Both the position numbers and the translations under genes were made by a program. A stretch of DNA of 64,000 bases from Rhytidiadelphus loreus (Eukaryota > Streptophyta > Bryopsida > Hypnales > Hylocomiaceae): positions 79,377,839 through 79,441,838 of the forward strand of contig OX344761.1 in assembly GCA_947034895.1 (NCBI GenBank), in the 5' to 3' direction. Positions 1-12,235 of the stretch are shown here, piece after piece. Positions within the stretch are counted from its first letter, which is position 1, and each line of letters opens with the position of its first letter. Under the pieces are notes generated by a model that did no database searches, was not told where the DNA came from, and saw only the letters and a program-made list of their open reading frames with translations.

Positions 1-836
1 TTTTGCATTTTTTTAATGAATGGTTGTTGTTTGTTTTTTTTAAAAAGAAAGAAAAACTCATTGCAAAATAGAGAGTATAACTCAACTCAAGTCAATAATG
101 TTTACCCCGAAGGTCAAGGAGACTTCAAACTAGATAGTTCACATGACATTAAAGCCTAATTGTTGGTCCAATTTCAAAATCAACAAAAAAGAAGTTCCCA
201 TTGATATGCTAATAGGCTCACAAGCTCGTACGCTAGCAACCTTGTAAATTTGAACGATAGCTTTATATTGCAAACCATACTCATTCTCTTTGTCATCCAA
301 TGGTCACTTATGTGGTGCTTACATGGCCATGTATTGGTGCCAGCAAATTAAACGTAAGTGCTAATAATTACTTCACCACAATCATTAGAGAAAATCTAGG
401 GTCTCAAGAAGGTTACTCTGCAGTCCTTTAGGGACCCTGAAATTTTTATTATTTTGCAGAAAAAATCGTTTTCCCCCTATTTCCACCCGCCTGAATTTGT
501 AGTGGTAGCAACGCAGAAATCGAAATTAATGAATAAAAAAAAATTTAATTTTAGGCTGAAATTTATTTTATTTTATTTTTTTTGTAAATTGCAAAAATTG
601 GCTGATTTTGAGATATTCACCTTGGTTGACACCAAAGGTGCGGCACTTTTTGGGGTGACAGACCAAGCTCAAAATAGCTTGGTTTGTCACCACGAAGCAG
701 CCCTCTAGAGACCCCATAATTTCTCTAATGCCTTGCTCCAATTTCCCAAGCCCAATTTTTGAACTTATATTTGATTTGTGCTAATAATTGATTTTCCGTA
801 ATCCTTAAGCCACTTTCCTAAGCCCAATTTTTCAAC
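1..836. other. Intergenic, no gene seen
   Basis: AT-rich DNA without a supportable coding region. The frame at 454-708 starts from TTG and has low-complexity content. Phrases such as AAGCCCAATTTTT occur twice near 745 and 820. Confidence 0.5.
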
Positions 837-840
837 TTAA

Positions 841-1794
841 CCCCTAAACGTCCAAACAATGTTTTTTGGCAACGTAGCGATTTTGGGCAACTCACTATAA
901 GTGGAGTTTTTCTTATTTTTCTTTGAAAATTTCACACAATATGGGAGACGAGGAGTATCTTCAAGGCCCAACAATTTTCATAACTTTTAATTGCATGGTT
1001 CAAAAATTATTGCATGATATGTAATTTTCAGTATTCAGCAGGCAGCCTGGGCAGGCCGGGCAGAAAAAAAAACTTCTTTGAAAATCACTTTTTAAAAAAA
1101 TTAAAATTTGAAATTGATTCTCTAGATTTTTATATATGTGGTAAGCTTTGAATCATTCCATTTTGATCAATGAGTCAAAAGTTACGAGGAATTTTAGTTT
1201 GGGTTAGTTTATGGGTAGTTATGGAATCTCTATTCTAAAATAAACTTTGAAGTCCTTTATTTAATTCAGTTTTAAATATTTTTGGAAAAAAATAAAAACA
1301 TTAGGTGTATATTGTTTATTACAACATTACAACCATTGGATTGGCATTTTTCAATTCTATAAATAAATTGTTAACAATTTAGTATTTTTAATCATTCTCT
1401 ACTTCTTTCTACCTACTATTTTTTTCCTATATGTTGTACAAATCCAAATGATCTAAAGTTCTTCAAGCATGTAGCCAACTTGTCTTGAGGAATGAATCCA
1501 AGGAGTAACCACCATTTTGGACATTTTTTTATACAAATGTGACCTTGTGAAGTGCAACTGCCTATATTTTCACAGGGCCCAAAAAAGAATTTTTGTCACT
1601 TCAAATGTTCATATCTTGCAATCTACACGGTGGAAAATTCTGAAATTTTTTCCACATCTTCTCAAACCAGTGTACTACAAGATCCTATAGTTACATATTT
1701 CTAAAAATGTTCTTTTTGTAAAATTTGGTGCTTGTAAATGCAAGGGCAGTTTTGGAGCAGTTTTGGTGAAAACATAGTCCCTGACGTTTAGGGG
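841..1794. mobile_element. TTAA-flanked inverted-repeat element, copy 1 (954 bp)
   Basis: It begins CCCCTAAACGT after TTAA (837-840) and ends ACGTTTAGGGG before TTAA (1795-1798), an 11-bp perfect inverted repeat. The interior shares long stretches with the elements at 3785-4650 and 27617-28557, here in the opposite orientation. No coding frame was found. Next to TTAA the ends resemble piggyBac elements, but the TTAA is palindromic and could also be part of the inverted repeat. Confidence 0.75.
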
Positions 1795-1798
1795 TTAA

Positions 1799-3780
1799 GA
1801 TTCGATTTGAGGTGGCCGTGTGGGTTGTAAAGTTAGTGAATTTCACATCACGCTTGGACCCTAATATAAAGTGGGTCTAACAATGAATTGAAACACAATT
1901 GAGACTAGGAAGAAAATGTTTCCACCTAAGAGCAAGATTACTTCTGTTACCACAACTAAGATGTTCAGAATACGCACGAGTTTGAGTTGAAGCTTGCAAG
2001 AAAAGTGAGCCAATGCTACAAAGACATGTAAGCTAATTTTTTTTTAAAAATTGGGTGATTTCTTTGCATGTGGATGAGACTTTTGACTCATGCCATTCAA
2101 TGGTGATCTAGATTCCGAGGACAGCTTCAGATGAATCTGACCTGATTGTGGGGATTGATGAAGTACTAAGTTAAAGGGAGTGTATCTACATTCTATTCAT
2201 TAGACCAATGGATCTCAGAATCTGGAATTAAAAAAATCATAAATTCAAAAACAGAATCACGACATCTAGTCATACTTGCAGAACTGAAAAAAATATGGGA
2301 TTGGACCAGATTTTGGCAATAAAAGGTGGGTGGGTACACCCAAAATTGCACCCTGCCTACAACTGCCATCATCACTTTTGTGTATAGTACATATGTAAGC
2401 TTACTTATGTTTTTTTGGGAAGAACCAGGGATTTTTTTATAATTTTGGGACAAATGGCTGTGTGGCCTTTCTGCAAACAAGGTTTTGAGTTTTTTGGCTC
2501 CTTCATTACTTTGAATGGGAAGTGAAGGTGGCTATTTTGTAAGCAATTTTAAGGCCTGGTGGCTATATTTCTCCTAATTATGAAGAAACAATTGGCATTA
2601 ACATGTCATTGTAGGGAATGAAAATAGGTAATGATTTCCAAAATTTTGTTGTAACATAGGCAAATTCCAAAACCATGCATAGATGATAGAAACAAAAGGG
2701 CCAATTTTGAAACTAAACAAATGAATAGTAATTCAATCACCATACAAGGATGATCATTGCATGAGTAAGGGGAACTACATCCAAACAATGCTAGTTAGAA
2801 AAACTTACTACCTTGTGACACCATAATGGTACCACTCAGCTAAGTGAACCCACTACTGAAAACATTCTTCATATGGAAAATTCTTGATTGTGTACACTTG
2901 TTGTGCCTTTATGTCAACCACGACTCTCAAGTTGGCATCCAACCTATTCCAAAGTTGGTCCTTCAAAAATGACAAGGAAGAAAAAAAACAATGTTGGCAA
3001 CATGGTAGCTCACCTATTTCAATTATAGAAATCCTAGCATCATCTACTGATAAATGGAGATGGATGAGGCTTCATGAAGATGTGTGGATAAGAGTGACAA
3101 GGCAACAATAGTAATAAAAATGATTCATAATTAGGCCTCAAATGTGCACTAAATTTTAGAATCTTCATTAGACTGGCATAATCTTCATTTTTAGAGGTGC
3201 TTTCACATTTGGGTGTTGGCATTGTTTTTTTCATTGAAGTGGGTTTTGTGAACCCCTCTGGCTATCAACATGGCAAAATAATTCTACTTTGGCATTTTTG
3301 GGGTCATTTATCCCATTTTTTTTACAAAGGCTTGAAGCTGACCTTTTTTTTAGGAAATTGGGCATTAAATTGCCTAATAAAAACCCTGGGAAGAACGGTG
3401 ACCATGAATTAAAAGGGAAAAAAAATAGAAGGGAAAAAAATAATCAATCAAGCTCCCTAGGTGGCAAGCTAAAGGAAAAAATGTGTACGTATGTTGAAGA
3501 AATGAGTTTAGAACATCTACCCCAAAAGAATTTGACCATCATTCATAACTTTTGCATAGTCAAGGGATCCAAATATTGTGTTATTTGTATATTGGAACCT
3601 CCTTTTACTTGCCAATGAGAATATATGAAAATTTGACCAATCTTATAATAGTATTTAGGCACAATAGCAAAAGTAGTAGCGGTTTTGGGATACCCACCTT
3701 AAGTTCCCCCCTAAAGGACCGATTGGATGACTGTTGAACATACACATGTAATCTTGGGTAGGTGTGTATGAAGTCATTTT
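1799..3780. other. Intergenic, no gene seen
   Basis: Only short frames on both strands, none with a recognisable domain. No strong repeat boundary was identified. Confidence 0.45.
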
Positions 3781-3784
3781 TTAA

Positions 3785-4650
3785 CCCCTAAAGGTTTTTG
3801 ACTATGTTTTCACCCAAAACGCTCCAAAATTGACATTTTTAGAACAAGTACCAAATTTTAGGGAATTTTTATTTTGGATAGATATAACTATAGGATCTTG
3901 TAGTACGTTGATTCGAGAAGATGTGGAAAAAATTTCAGAAATTTCTACTGTGTAGATTGCAAGATATTAGCATTTAAATTGACAAAAATCCTTTTTTGGG
4001 CCCTACCAAGAAGCAAGCAATTGCACTTTACAATGTTACATTTGTATGAAAAAAAGGCTAAAATGGTGGTGTTTTTTTGGATTGATTCATAGTAAGTAGA
4101 AAGAAGTAGAAAATGATTCAAAATATTAAATTGTTAAGAATTTAATTATGGAATTGAAAAATGCCAATCCCAATTGTTCTAATGTTGTAATGAACAATCT
4201 ACATCCTACAATTTCTTTTTTCTAAAAATATTGAAAATTTAGTTAAATTAAGGACTTCAAAGTTTATTTTAGAGTAGATTATCCATAACAACCTAGAAGC
4301 TAAAGGTCCTCATAACTTTCATTTCATTAATCAAATTGGAATGATGCAAAGCTTTATACACACACATAAATCTATATATATTTAGGAAACCAATTTCAAA
4401 TTTTTATTTCTTAAAAAAGTGATCTTTAAAGATGTTTTTTAGACTACCCAAGATGTCTACAAATTGCTTAAAAAATACATATCGTACAATAATTTTTTAA
4501 CCATGTAGTCAAAAGTTATGAAAATTGTTATCCTTAAAGCTATTCCTCAAGTACATGTTGTGTAAAAAATTAAAAAAAAAAAAAATTGTTCATAATGAAC
4601 TACCAAAAATTGCTATGTTGCCCCAAAAACATCATTTGGTCCTTTAGGGT
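3785..4650. mobile_element. TTAA-flanked inverted-repeat element, copy 2 (866 bp)
   Basis: It begins CCCCTAAAGGTTTTTGACTA after TTAA (3781-3784) and ends GGTCCTTTAGGGT before TTAA (4651-4654). Internal phrases such as GATCTTGTAGTA, GATGTGGAAAAAATTTCAG and TAGATTGCAAGATATTA are shared with copies 1 and 3. It is non-coding. Confidence 0.7.
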
Positions 4651-4727
4651 TTAATGGATGTTCTTAAAATTTTGACATAAGGTGTGAACATGTACCACTA
4701 GTGGGAATGTAATTTATTTTCGATTAA

Positions 4728-5647
4728 CCTCTAATGGACTTATGGACCATTGTCCCTTTAGGGGACAAAATAGATTTTAAGCAGGTTCCTATGATCTCAA
4801 TTTTGAGTGAAACTTTTTGAAACTTTCTCATAAGATAGGAAAACTTATTAGCTTTGTGGAATATAATTTTTTTTATCTCAATCAGTACCCTGGAACAAAA
4901 GTTATGCCATCTTAAACATAATTTTCACATCACCGGGCAAAAAAAGAAATCCACAAAAATTTGAAATTTTTTTCTTCTTAAAGATCATATTTTTGTCTAC
5001 ATGTAAAGCTTTTATTCATTCCATTTAGATTAGTAATGTGAAAGTTATGAAAAATCTTGTTTTTCGGGTAATTTGAGCATTTTCTTGAAAAAATAACTTA
5101 TAGGATTCAATTCTAAATGCAACTTTTACAATTTATCAAATAAACTTGTTTGACAAGGTTAAGTTTTCTAGGTAGAACAATCTCACCATTGGGATTATTG
5201 TGTTTCAATCCCATCTTAGAGCTATTAACGATTTAGTTTTTCTTTCAATCTTGAACCTACTTCTATTTAACAGTTTTTGAAAGAATAAAAATTAAGTGTG
5301 TGTTTTTTGAATTTTTTTTCTAGACTTTCTACTCAATTCTTCGACAATTGAAAAAAAAATTCAAGGTCCATAGTGCAAAAAAATTCACAAATGATAGTCA
5401 AAGTCATTTGAAATTGCATGCAAGTGATTGTTCAAAAACATTTTTTTTTTCCAACTTTGAATGCTAATATCTCTCAATTTGTACAGTCAAACTTCATGAA
5501 ATTTTCACCACATGATCTCAGACAATTAAGTACAAGATCCTATAGTTAGATTCTAAAAAAATAATAATAATATTTTTTGGATGAATGCAATAGAAATGGT
5601 AATTTTGAGTAGTTTTTGACAAAGAAATGGCCCTGGTCCTTTACGGG
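4728..5647. mobile_element. TTAA-flanked element, subfamily B copy 1 (920 bp)
   Basis: It lies 77 bp after copy 2. The left end CCTCTAATGGAC follows TTAA (4724-4727); the right end GTCCTTTACGGG precedes TTAA (5648-5651). It shares long internal matches with 8042-8935, for example CACATGATCTCAGACAA and TGCTAATATCTCTCAATTTG. It is non-coding. Confidence 0.7.
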
Positions 5648-5730
5648 TTAAGTGCCGGCATCAAAAGTTATTCTCCCAAAAGTTATTCTATTCCCATAGT
5701 AGTATAACAAAAAACTTGTATGTTTGACTA

Positions 5731-6141
5731 AGGTAGGAAGCTCAAAAACAACTCATCTAAGGTCTGATCTGCCTTTTTCATGTATTTTCTTAGATGAAAA
5801 TATTTTTAGATCATTTTTTAGACAAAGAAAAATAAAAGAGGAATCTAACACAAGTGATTTCATATTTTTTTGAAGCATTTTTGAATTACTTGTGGATTTT
5901 CAAAGGAGTTGTGTCATAGGTCCCTATTTATGTCCCTAGATCTTCCATAAACTGTTCACTTGCAACTTCTAAAGAAAAATGGGAAAGTAAAGAGAATGAT
6001 TGGTTCTTGCAATTAATAATGTTTTTTTTCTTGATTCATTCAATGACTATGGAGGTCAATTTATGAACTACAGTTTGTCCATTTCAGAGCCACTTACATA
6101 GTCCATTCTTAATACCTGCTCCATTTCAGAACTTTCTACCT
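5731..6141. mobile_element. MITE with AAGGTAG ends, 411 bp, copy 1
   Basis: The left end AGGTAGGAAGCTC follows TA; the right end CTTTCTACCT precedes TA. It is collinear with 58756-59165 (CTGCCTTTTTCATGTATTT, CATAGGTCCCTATTT, GCAATTAATAATG). A TA duplication would fit Tc1/mariner-like elements. Confidence 0.7.
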
Positions 6142-7620
6142 TACATGCATTTTTTTCTCATGAACTGCTCTGAAAAGTGGCACTTTTTTACAATTTGTGC
6201 CCAAAATGTACCTCAGTTAAAAAGTGACAATGAGTGTTTGAGACTTTCACAGTTGAAGAATTGTCTCACACTAGCTGTTGAATCATGGAATTTCACATGT
6301 CAGTAATTTGGCCATCAAAATTCAGTCAATCACTAATATTTATTGGAGATTATTTTCATGGGCTGCCCATATTCCATCATGGTAAATGTACACGTGACAT
6401 ATGGTGACCTACATGTGACATTATATACATATATGGTAGTGGACCCACTCTTGATCACCCCCCATTTCCAACTTATAGACTACTCTATTTGTGTGAAGTT
6501 GTACAATTCAAGGAGTAGTTCTAGCACATTACTATTGGCTGCAAGGCTATCAATATTGCAACCAACCCTTGGTTGATTTGGGAATCAACCTATGATCATA
6601 AATAGAAAAGTCTATATCACCATTGTAGGTTGAAGAGAATCTTCTACTAAAAAATTTTATAGAAATTATATTTTTTGTTAATAAAATTCTAGAAAAATAT
6701 GCAATCCTTCCTAATTCTATTTCTGTACATGGAAAAAATTAGACACTCCAAAAAACTACACTCCAAATATGCGCAATTGCTTAAGTGGTTGGAAATGGTT
6801 TGTCTCCCTATATGGTTTATTTTCAGAATGTTCGATAGAAGTTGGATTTTGACATACATTGACAAAACACATACTTTGAGGTGGAATCAATGCATAAAAT
6901 TATTTTTAACATGTTGACAATTGAAAATCATATATTTTTTTAAATGATAATTTTTTAATATATCTAAATATGCTATGAATTTGTGAAGTTCAAATATATG
7001 TGCTATCCCAAATTATTTTTTGCATTCTCTTATACAAGTTGTACATTTTCAACTTCCTACATCTACATATTTTCAAGATTGGTTTAGGATACACTATTTG
7101 GAATGGGTACCTTGACCTTAGTCCTAATTGTCACATGATTGTTCAAGCAATCAAAGTTAACCTTGTAGAACATTTTTAGAAAAAATGTGAAAATTGAGTA
7201 GAAAAGGATTCCAATGTGTTACGTTTTCAAGAAGATGCCTTGATTGCTTGCAAAACAAGACACTCCATAGCTTTCTCATCTCTTGTTTTTGTTATAATTT
7301 TTGCTATCCACTCTCAACTATTTTGAGCTTTGTTTGGTATAACTTTTCCATTGAAAATCTTATCTATTTTTCAATTTTGAAAAAAAGAAGTCGAAAAGAA
7401 TCATGTCAAAAATTGAGATTATAGGATCCTACCTAAACTATCAAGTGTCCCCCCAAGGACATGGAGATGGTTGGGTTTATAAAGGGTTAAAACAAAGTCT
7501 TTCTCTATTCATCTTTCTATAGTACAATCTACACTACATGTATTGTACATGAAATTGTTGGTAGAACATTCTTCATTTATGAAGGTGTTATGTTACAACA
7601 AGGATTAATCCTAGAATGGA
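6142..7620. other. Intergenic, no gene seen
   Basis: AT-rich. The phrase ending ATAAAGGGTTAA near 7490 resembles one end of the TTAA-flanked elements, but no partner end was found. Confidence 0.45.
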
Positions 7621-7701
7621 GTTTAATTATTTTTGAAGTGGTCTGCCTTGAAACTACAGGCAGTTTTGTAATTTCAAGGCATACCACTTCAAAAAATTAA
7701 C
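7621..7701. repeat. Hairpin, arms of about 35 bp and 10-nt loop
   Basis: GAAGTGGTCTGCCTTGAAAC and its near-complement GTAATTTCAAGGCATACCAC face each other, extended by matching A/T bases to 7621 and 7701, with only AGGCAGTTTT between. There are two or three mismatches. It lies outside any gene I can see. The shape would suit a small-RNA precursor or a foldback MITE. Confidence 0.8.
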
Positions 7702-8041
7702 AGAAATTACAATTTTAATTGAAAAATTATAATTCCATTTAGGTTTGATTCGTAAAACAAGCACACATCTTTGAAAAATATGTGCCACTCTTAGAGTTGG
7801 CCCCCAGATATTTAGATTGCAAGTTAGGATGGTAATAGGCTTGTTTACTTTAGAGGGATTCCTTGTCATCCATCAAACAATTAGTGTTGGCAACAACATT
7901 ACATAGTTAACTTAATTCTCTTGTATATGCAAACCAGATAAGATTGTCCAAAGAATTAATGAACCTTGAAGTGCTCATAAGACCTATTCCAAAATTCATA
8001 ACAAACTTCTAAAGTAGAAGTACCTATTTGTGATAACTTAA

Positions 8042-8935
8042 TTCCTAAAGGACCATTGTTCATTTGGAGGACAAATTGGATTTTGAGCAAATACCTATGG
8101 TCTCAATTTTTGTCATGATTTTTTGAAACTATTTTTAAAGAAAGAAAAATTGATTAGCTTTATGGAAATATAATTTTTTTTGTTCAATTGGTGCTTAGGA
8201 ATAAAAGTTATGTCCAGATAAGCTCAAAACATGGGACACTGGGCAACAAAAATAATTTCAAAATTTTTAATTTTTAATTCTTTTGCTTATAGATTATATT
8301 TTTGTCTACATGGAAATCTCTGATTCATTTCATTTAGATAAGTGATGTGAAAGTTATGGACAATCTTATTTTGGGAGCAATCTTCTTGAAAAAATAACTT
8401 GTAGGATTCATTTCTAAATGCAATTTTTACAATTTTTCCAAAAAAAAAGTTCCACATAGTTTAGTTAGCTTTTTAGAGCAATTTCATCATTGGAATTAGT
8501 GCATTTTAACTCCATTTTAGAGATATTAATAATTTAGACTCTCCATCTAGCTCGTACCCACTTCTACTTAACAATTTTTCATAATGAAATTGAGTTTTTT
8601 TTTTCAAATTTCTCTTCCTAGACTTTCAACTCAATTTTTCAACACAATTTCTTTTTAATTCAAATTTCCATAGTGCAAAATATTTCCACAAATGGCAGTC
8701 AAAGTCATCTGAAATTGCAGACTAGTGTTCAATTTCTTTCCTTCAACTTTGAATGCTAATATCTCTCAATTTGTAAGGTCAAATGTCGTGAGATTTTTAC
8801 CACATGATCTCAGACAAGTAAAGTATATAAACCTATGGTTAGATTCTAATAAATATTTATTTTCTTAGATGAACGTAGTAGAAATGGCAGTTTTGAGTGG
8901 TTTTCAACAGAAATATGGCCTAGGTCATTTAGAGG
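8042..8935. mobile_element. TTAA-flanked element, subfamily B copy 2 (about 894 bp)
   Basis: The left end TTCCTAAAGGACC follows TTAA (8038-8041). The right end GGTCATTTAGAGG precedes a decayed TTTA. The interior matches 4728-5647 along nearly its whole length. It is older than copy 1 of the subfamily, judging by its mutated ends. Confidence 0.65.
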
Positions 8936-9597
8936 TTTAGCATTTCAACCTATAGGGTATAGAAAATTTGTTGAGAAATTGATCTCAATGTGTACAAATA
9001 TAAGGATGAGGAAGAATTAAAAAGAATTAATTCTTTTCTCCAAGAATGAATATTTTATTCAATACAATTGTGGATATTTCATTCGAACCCATTCTGGTCT
9101 TATAGACTCACCTGTTATATTATAGTGCATTCCCACTTGAGTGCTTAGCTATCCACCAATCCTACATGGAAGTTGAGGTGACATGGACTTGACAATGCTA
9201 CTACAGTCATTAATCACTTCTACTTTGTTGGCCCACCACTACGAAAGTAGTCCATAACAAGAATTTGACAATTGTTTAAAAATGAAGATTTCATCATTTG
9301 ATGGCCACTCTTATCAAGTGGAGCTCTTGAAAACCCATTATTTTAGAATAGTGGATGCCCAAGGTAGAAATTAGAAGGGCCCAACTTGGAAAAATAAAAA
9401 ATATTGAAAATTTTCCAACAATTATATTGCCTTATATAAATTTAGACGTCTCTATCAATGCAAGTGCAAAAGGATGTATAGGCAATCTCTTTATAAAAGT
9501 AGGGGGGATGGGAGGTAAAATAACTCATGTGGAATACGTAAATTAGGATTAGAAGAAGCTCAATTGCTCATACCTAGTTAAGTCAAGAGCAAGATTT

Positions 9598-9961
9598 GTG
9601 TTCAATGTAGAACTTTAAACCTCATTTAGGTATACTAGAATAACATTTTTTAAGAAACTTTGAACTAAAAAAGTTTGGGAACCAACCTAACTTTCATTTC
9701 TAAAAATAAGTTTGAAATTTTGAGTCTCCAATCAAAAGTTATTGACAAAATTCAAAGAAGGGTTGGGAGGAACATTTTCTTTGACACTTTCAAACAACTT
9801 CTCTGAATTTTGTCCCATTATTATAATTGGAGGCTTGAAATTTGAAATTGATTTTTGGAAATGAAAGTTAGCTTGATTTTTCAACTTTTCTTAGTTCAAA
9901 GTTTCTTGAAAAAAGTTAATCTACTATGCCTACATGAGGTTTTAATTTCTACATTGAGCAC
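9598..9961. repeat. Long foldback, two 163-bp arms with 37-bp loop
   Basis: 9598-9760 is roughly 80% complementary to 9798-9961 along its entire length (landmarks CAATGTAGAA / TTCTACATTG, AAGAAACTTTGAACTAA / TTAGTTCAAAGTTTCTT, CTAACTTTCATTTC / GAAATGAAAGTTAG). It is non-coding. It is either a foldback transposon or a recent inverted duplication. Confidence 0.8.
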
Positions 9962-10332
9962 AATTCCTGCGTTTTAACAATGAATGGTCAAACTCTCATC
10001 TTCAAATTGCCTTATATCCTTTGAGGATTCATAATGGACAATGGACTTCATTATAAAAATAATCTCTCCACCTATCGTATAGTGAACATGTATTGGCATT
10101 GAGTTGAAGTGAAACCTTTTCTAATATTTGCATTTTCTGTACAATTCGTTTTCCTTGGATTTGACAAGGTAACTTGTTAATTTTCAAAATCATGCAAAGT
10201 TTGGAATTTTGATTAATTTTGGTTGAGTGTGACCTCCAACTATGGTAATCCGATGTGAAGGGGACATGAGGTTCCTCAGGACAGTTGAACAAAGTAAATT
10301 GCATGTTCCTTAGGATGTGTTAATGCAGTAAA

Positions 10333-10870
10333 CTGCATCTTTTGAGCTCATTGTGACAAAAGAGCACAAAAGTCACAAAAGTCACAAAAGTCACAAAAGT
10401 CACAATGAGCTCACATTCCTTAATTAATTACCAACCACCCCCAGCCCCCTCAAAATTCAGAAATTCAGAAATTCATAATTATTTTTAATTAAATTTTTAC
10501 AAAACCTCCCCCCTTCCCCTCCCCCCCTCTTTTGTAATTTTGAGAAACAAATGATCTTACAATCAATATGGGATAAGTTAATGTTTCCCAAGTACGTATC
10601 TGTATGCATATTAGTATGTATCCGTATCCATATCCGTAAGTACGTATCTACATCCATGTTTGTATCAGCATAATGTATTCGTATCAGCATAATGTATTCG
10701 TATCAGCATAATGTATTCGTATCAGCATAATGTATGCGTATCAGAGTTTTTTTGAGATCAACGGCTGTGGGGGTGGTTTGTAATTTTTTTTTGTAAAAAT
10801 CAACAACTATCATTTTTTAGGAGGGGAGGGGGGGGGGCAACTAATGGCAGTGATTGCATCTTTTGGGTTC
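10333..10870. mobile_element. Relative of the 11530-12059 element
   Basis: It begins and ends with near-identical phrases, GCATCTTTTGAGCTCATTGT and GCATCTTTTGGGTTCATTGT. A 15-bp perfect inverted pair (TGAGCTCATTGTGAC, 10343-10357 and 10399-10413) encloses AAAGTCACA repeats. Further along it shares TAATTAATT, C/T-rich blocks, GTATCC-type repeats, GATCAACGGCT and GGGGGGCAACTAATG with 11580-12040. Confidence 0.5.
10662..10745. repeat. 19-bp tandem repeat, about 4.4 copies
   Basis: The unit GTATCAGCATAATGTATTC is repeated with a single change in the last full copy. Less regular GTATCC/GTACGTATCT repeats precede it (10590-10660). It lies inside the 10333-10870 element. Confidence 0.88.
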
Positions 10871-11274
10871 ATTGTACAAGCTATGTGAGAAGTGAGAACT
10901 CCTCTTAAGGTAGTCAACCTCATTCCTACCACTTAAGCAATTTTATTAGTATAGTTCCAATATGCATTTGGTGAGGAGAAAAATCCCCCCCTTAGAGAAA
11001 TAGATTTGAGGGTTCCAAATTTTTTTCCTTTTTCTCCCTAAAAAATGAAATAATTATGAATTTTTTTCGTAAAGATTCTGTTCAATCCATTCTTGTTATA
11101 TAGGGCATTGCATTTCCAACCATAGATTGATTACAAAATTGACCATGCTTCAAAGTAGGTGATAATTGTGGCTTCAAATGTACATCTTGTGATCATTGTA
11201 TGAATTCAATGTACACCTCCTCCACATTTGTGCTACGTGAGTTGTCACAAGTCATTGGAAACAAAACAATCTAA

Positions 11275-12235
11275 AGGTGTGTTCCCACTTGGTGTTTGGG
11301 GGGCAGTGTTACAATTGTAAAGGACAAATAAAAGGAAGGTCATTCCCACCTATGTAGAGAAATACCAAACCTAGTTGGCACATGATGTGGCAAGGTATGT
11401 AGTAGTAGTATTATGGCCATTAAATGAGCAAGTTCTAGTGGACCACTAGGGCCAAACTAGTTGTCAATTGAAACTGGCGAATCTTTCAAAAATTTGGATT
11501 TCAGAGTTAATTGGGTGCTCTTAATTACTGTTGTGTGTTGTGGCTGTTACAACCACTTTTGGGTGCATAGTGACACTTTTGTCACTATGCACTCAAAATT
11601 TTAATTAATTAATTTTAAACTCCCCTCCCACCTCAGGTTTAAGAAGGAAATTTAATTAAAATTAATTTCTTAATTTCCATCCCCTCCTACTTGTAATTTT
11701 TTGAATGAGGTTAACATGACAAATAATATGGGACAATGAAAATCCTGTATCCATATATCATATCTGTATCTATATTGTACAATATTTCTAATATCAAGTG
11801 TCGGTATTTGTATTTTGGTACTGTATCCATATCCGTACTATATCCGTATTCTAATTCTATATCCATATTCGTATTTGGATGGATGGCTTAGATTCAATCT
11901 CAAAGATCAATGGCTTAAATTTTTTTGAGAAATCAACGGCATTCTGGAGAGGGAAGCATTTAAAAAAAATCAATGGCCTATTCATTTTTGGGAGAGGGGG
12001 GAGACAACTAATGACAAACCAGATGTGTGACTGCCTCTTTCGGGTGCATAGTTGGGCGTTCTTAATTACTAGGTAGGCTGCTTGAGCCATTAACGTTGGA
12101 TGAAGTTGAGATATGCCCCTTGAGTGTGAACTCGTCCGGAGCTAAGAACTACTTAATCACACTGACATAGCTTCCATGCCAAGCCTCAATGTGAGCTGAA
12201 TTTCTACCTAACTATAGCCAAGTGGGAACAATCCC
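11275..12235. mobile_element. Tourist/Harbinger-like element nested in a MITE (961 bp)
   Basis: TAA flanks both sides (11272-11274 and 12236-12238). The ends are AGGTGTGTTCCCACTTGG and, read inward from the right, GGGATTGTTCCCACTTGG. A TAA/TTA duplication with a G-rich end containing TGTT fits PIF/Harbinger (Tourist) MITEs. The interior carries a further candidate insertion (11530-12059). No transposase was seen. Confidence 0.7.
11530..12059. mobile_element. Candidate further nested element, 530 bp, with 11-bp direct repeats
   Basis: TCTTAATTACT occurs on both sides (11519-11529 and 12060-12070), as an 11-bp target duplication would. Near its left end a 12-bp perfect hairpin, GTGCATAGTGAC with a 6-nt loop, lies at 11563-11592. 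The interior resembles 10333-10870. The terminal inverted repeats are not clear, so the superfamily is open. Confidence 0.45.

Noticed and set aside
10343..10413. AAAGTCACA repeats considered as a CRISPR-like array
   Set aside because: The unit is 9 bp with no spacers, in plant nuclear DNA, and it forms the loop of an inverted pair.
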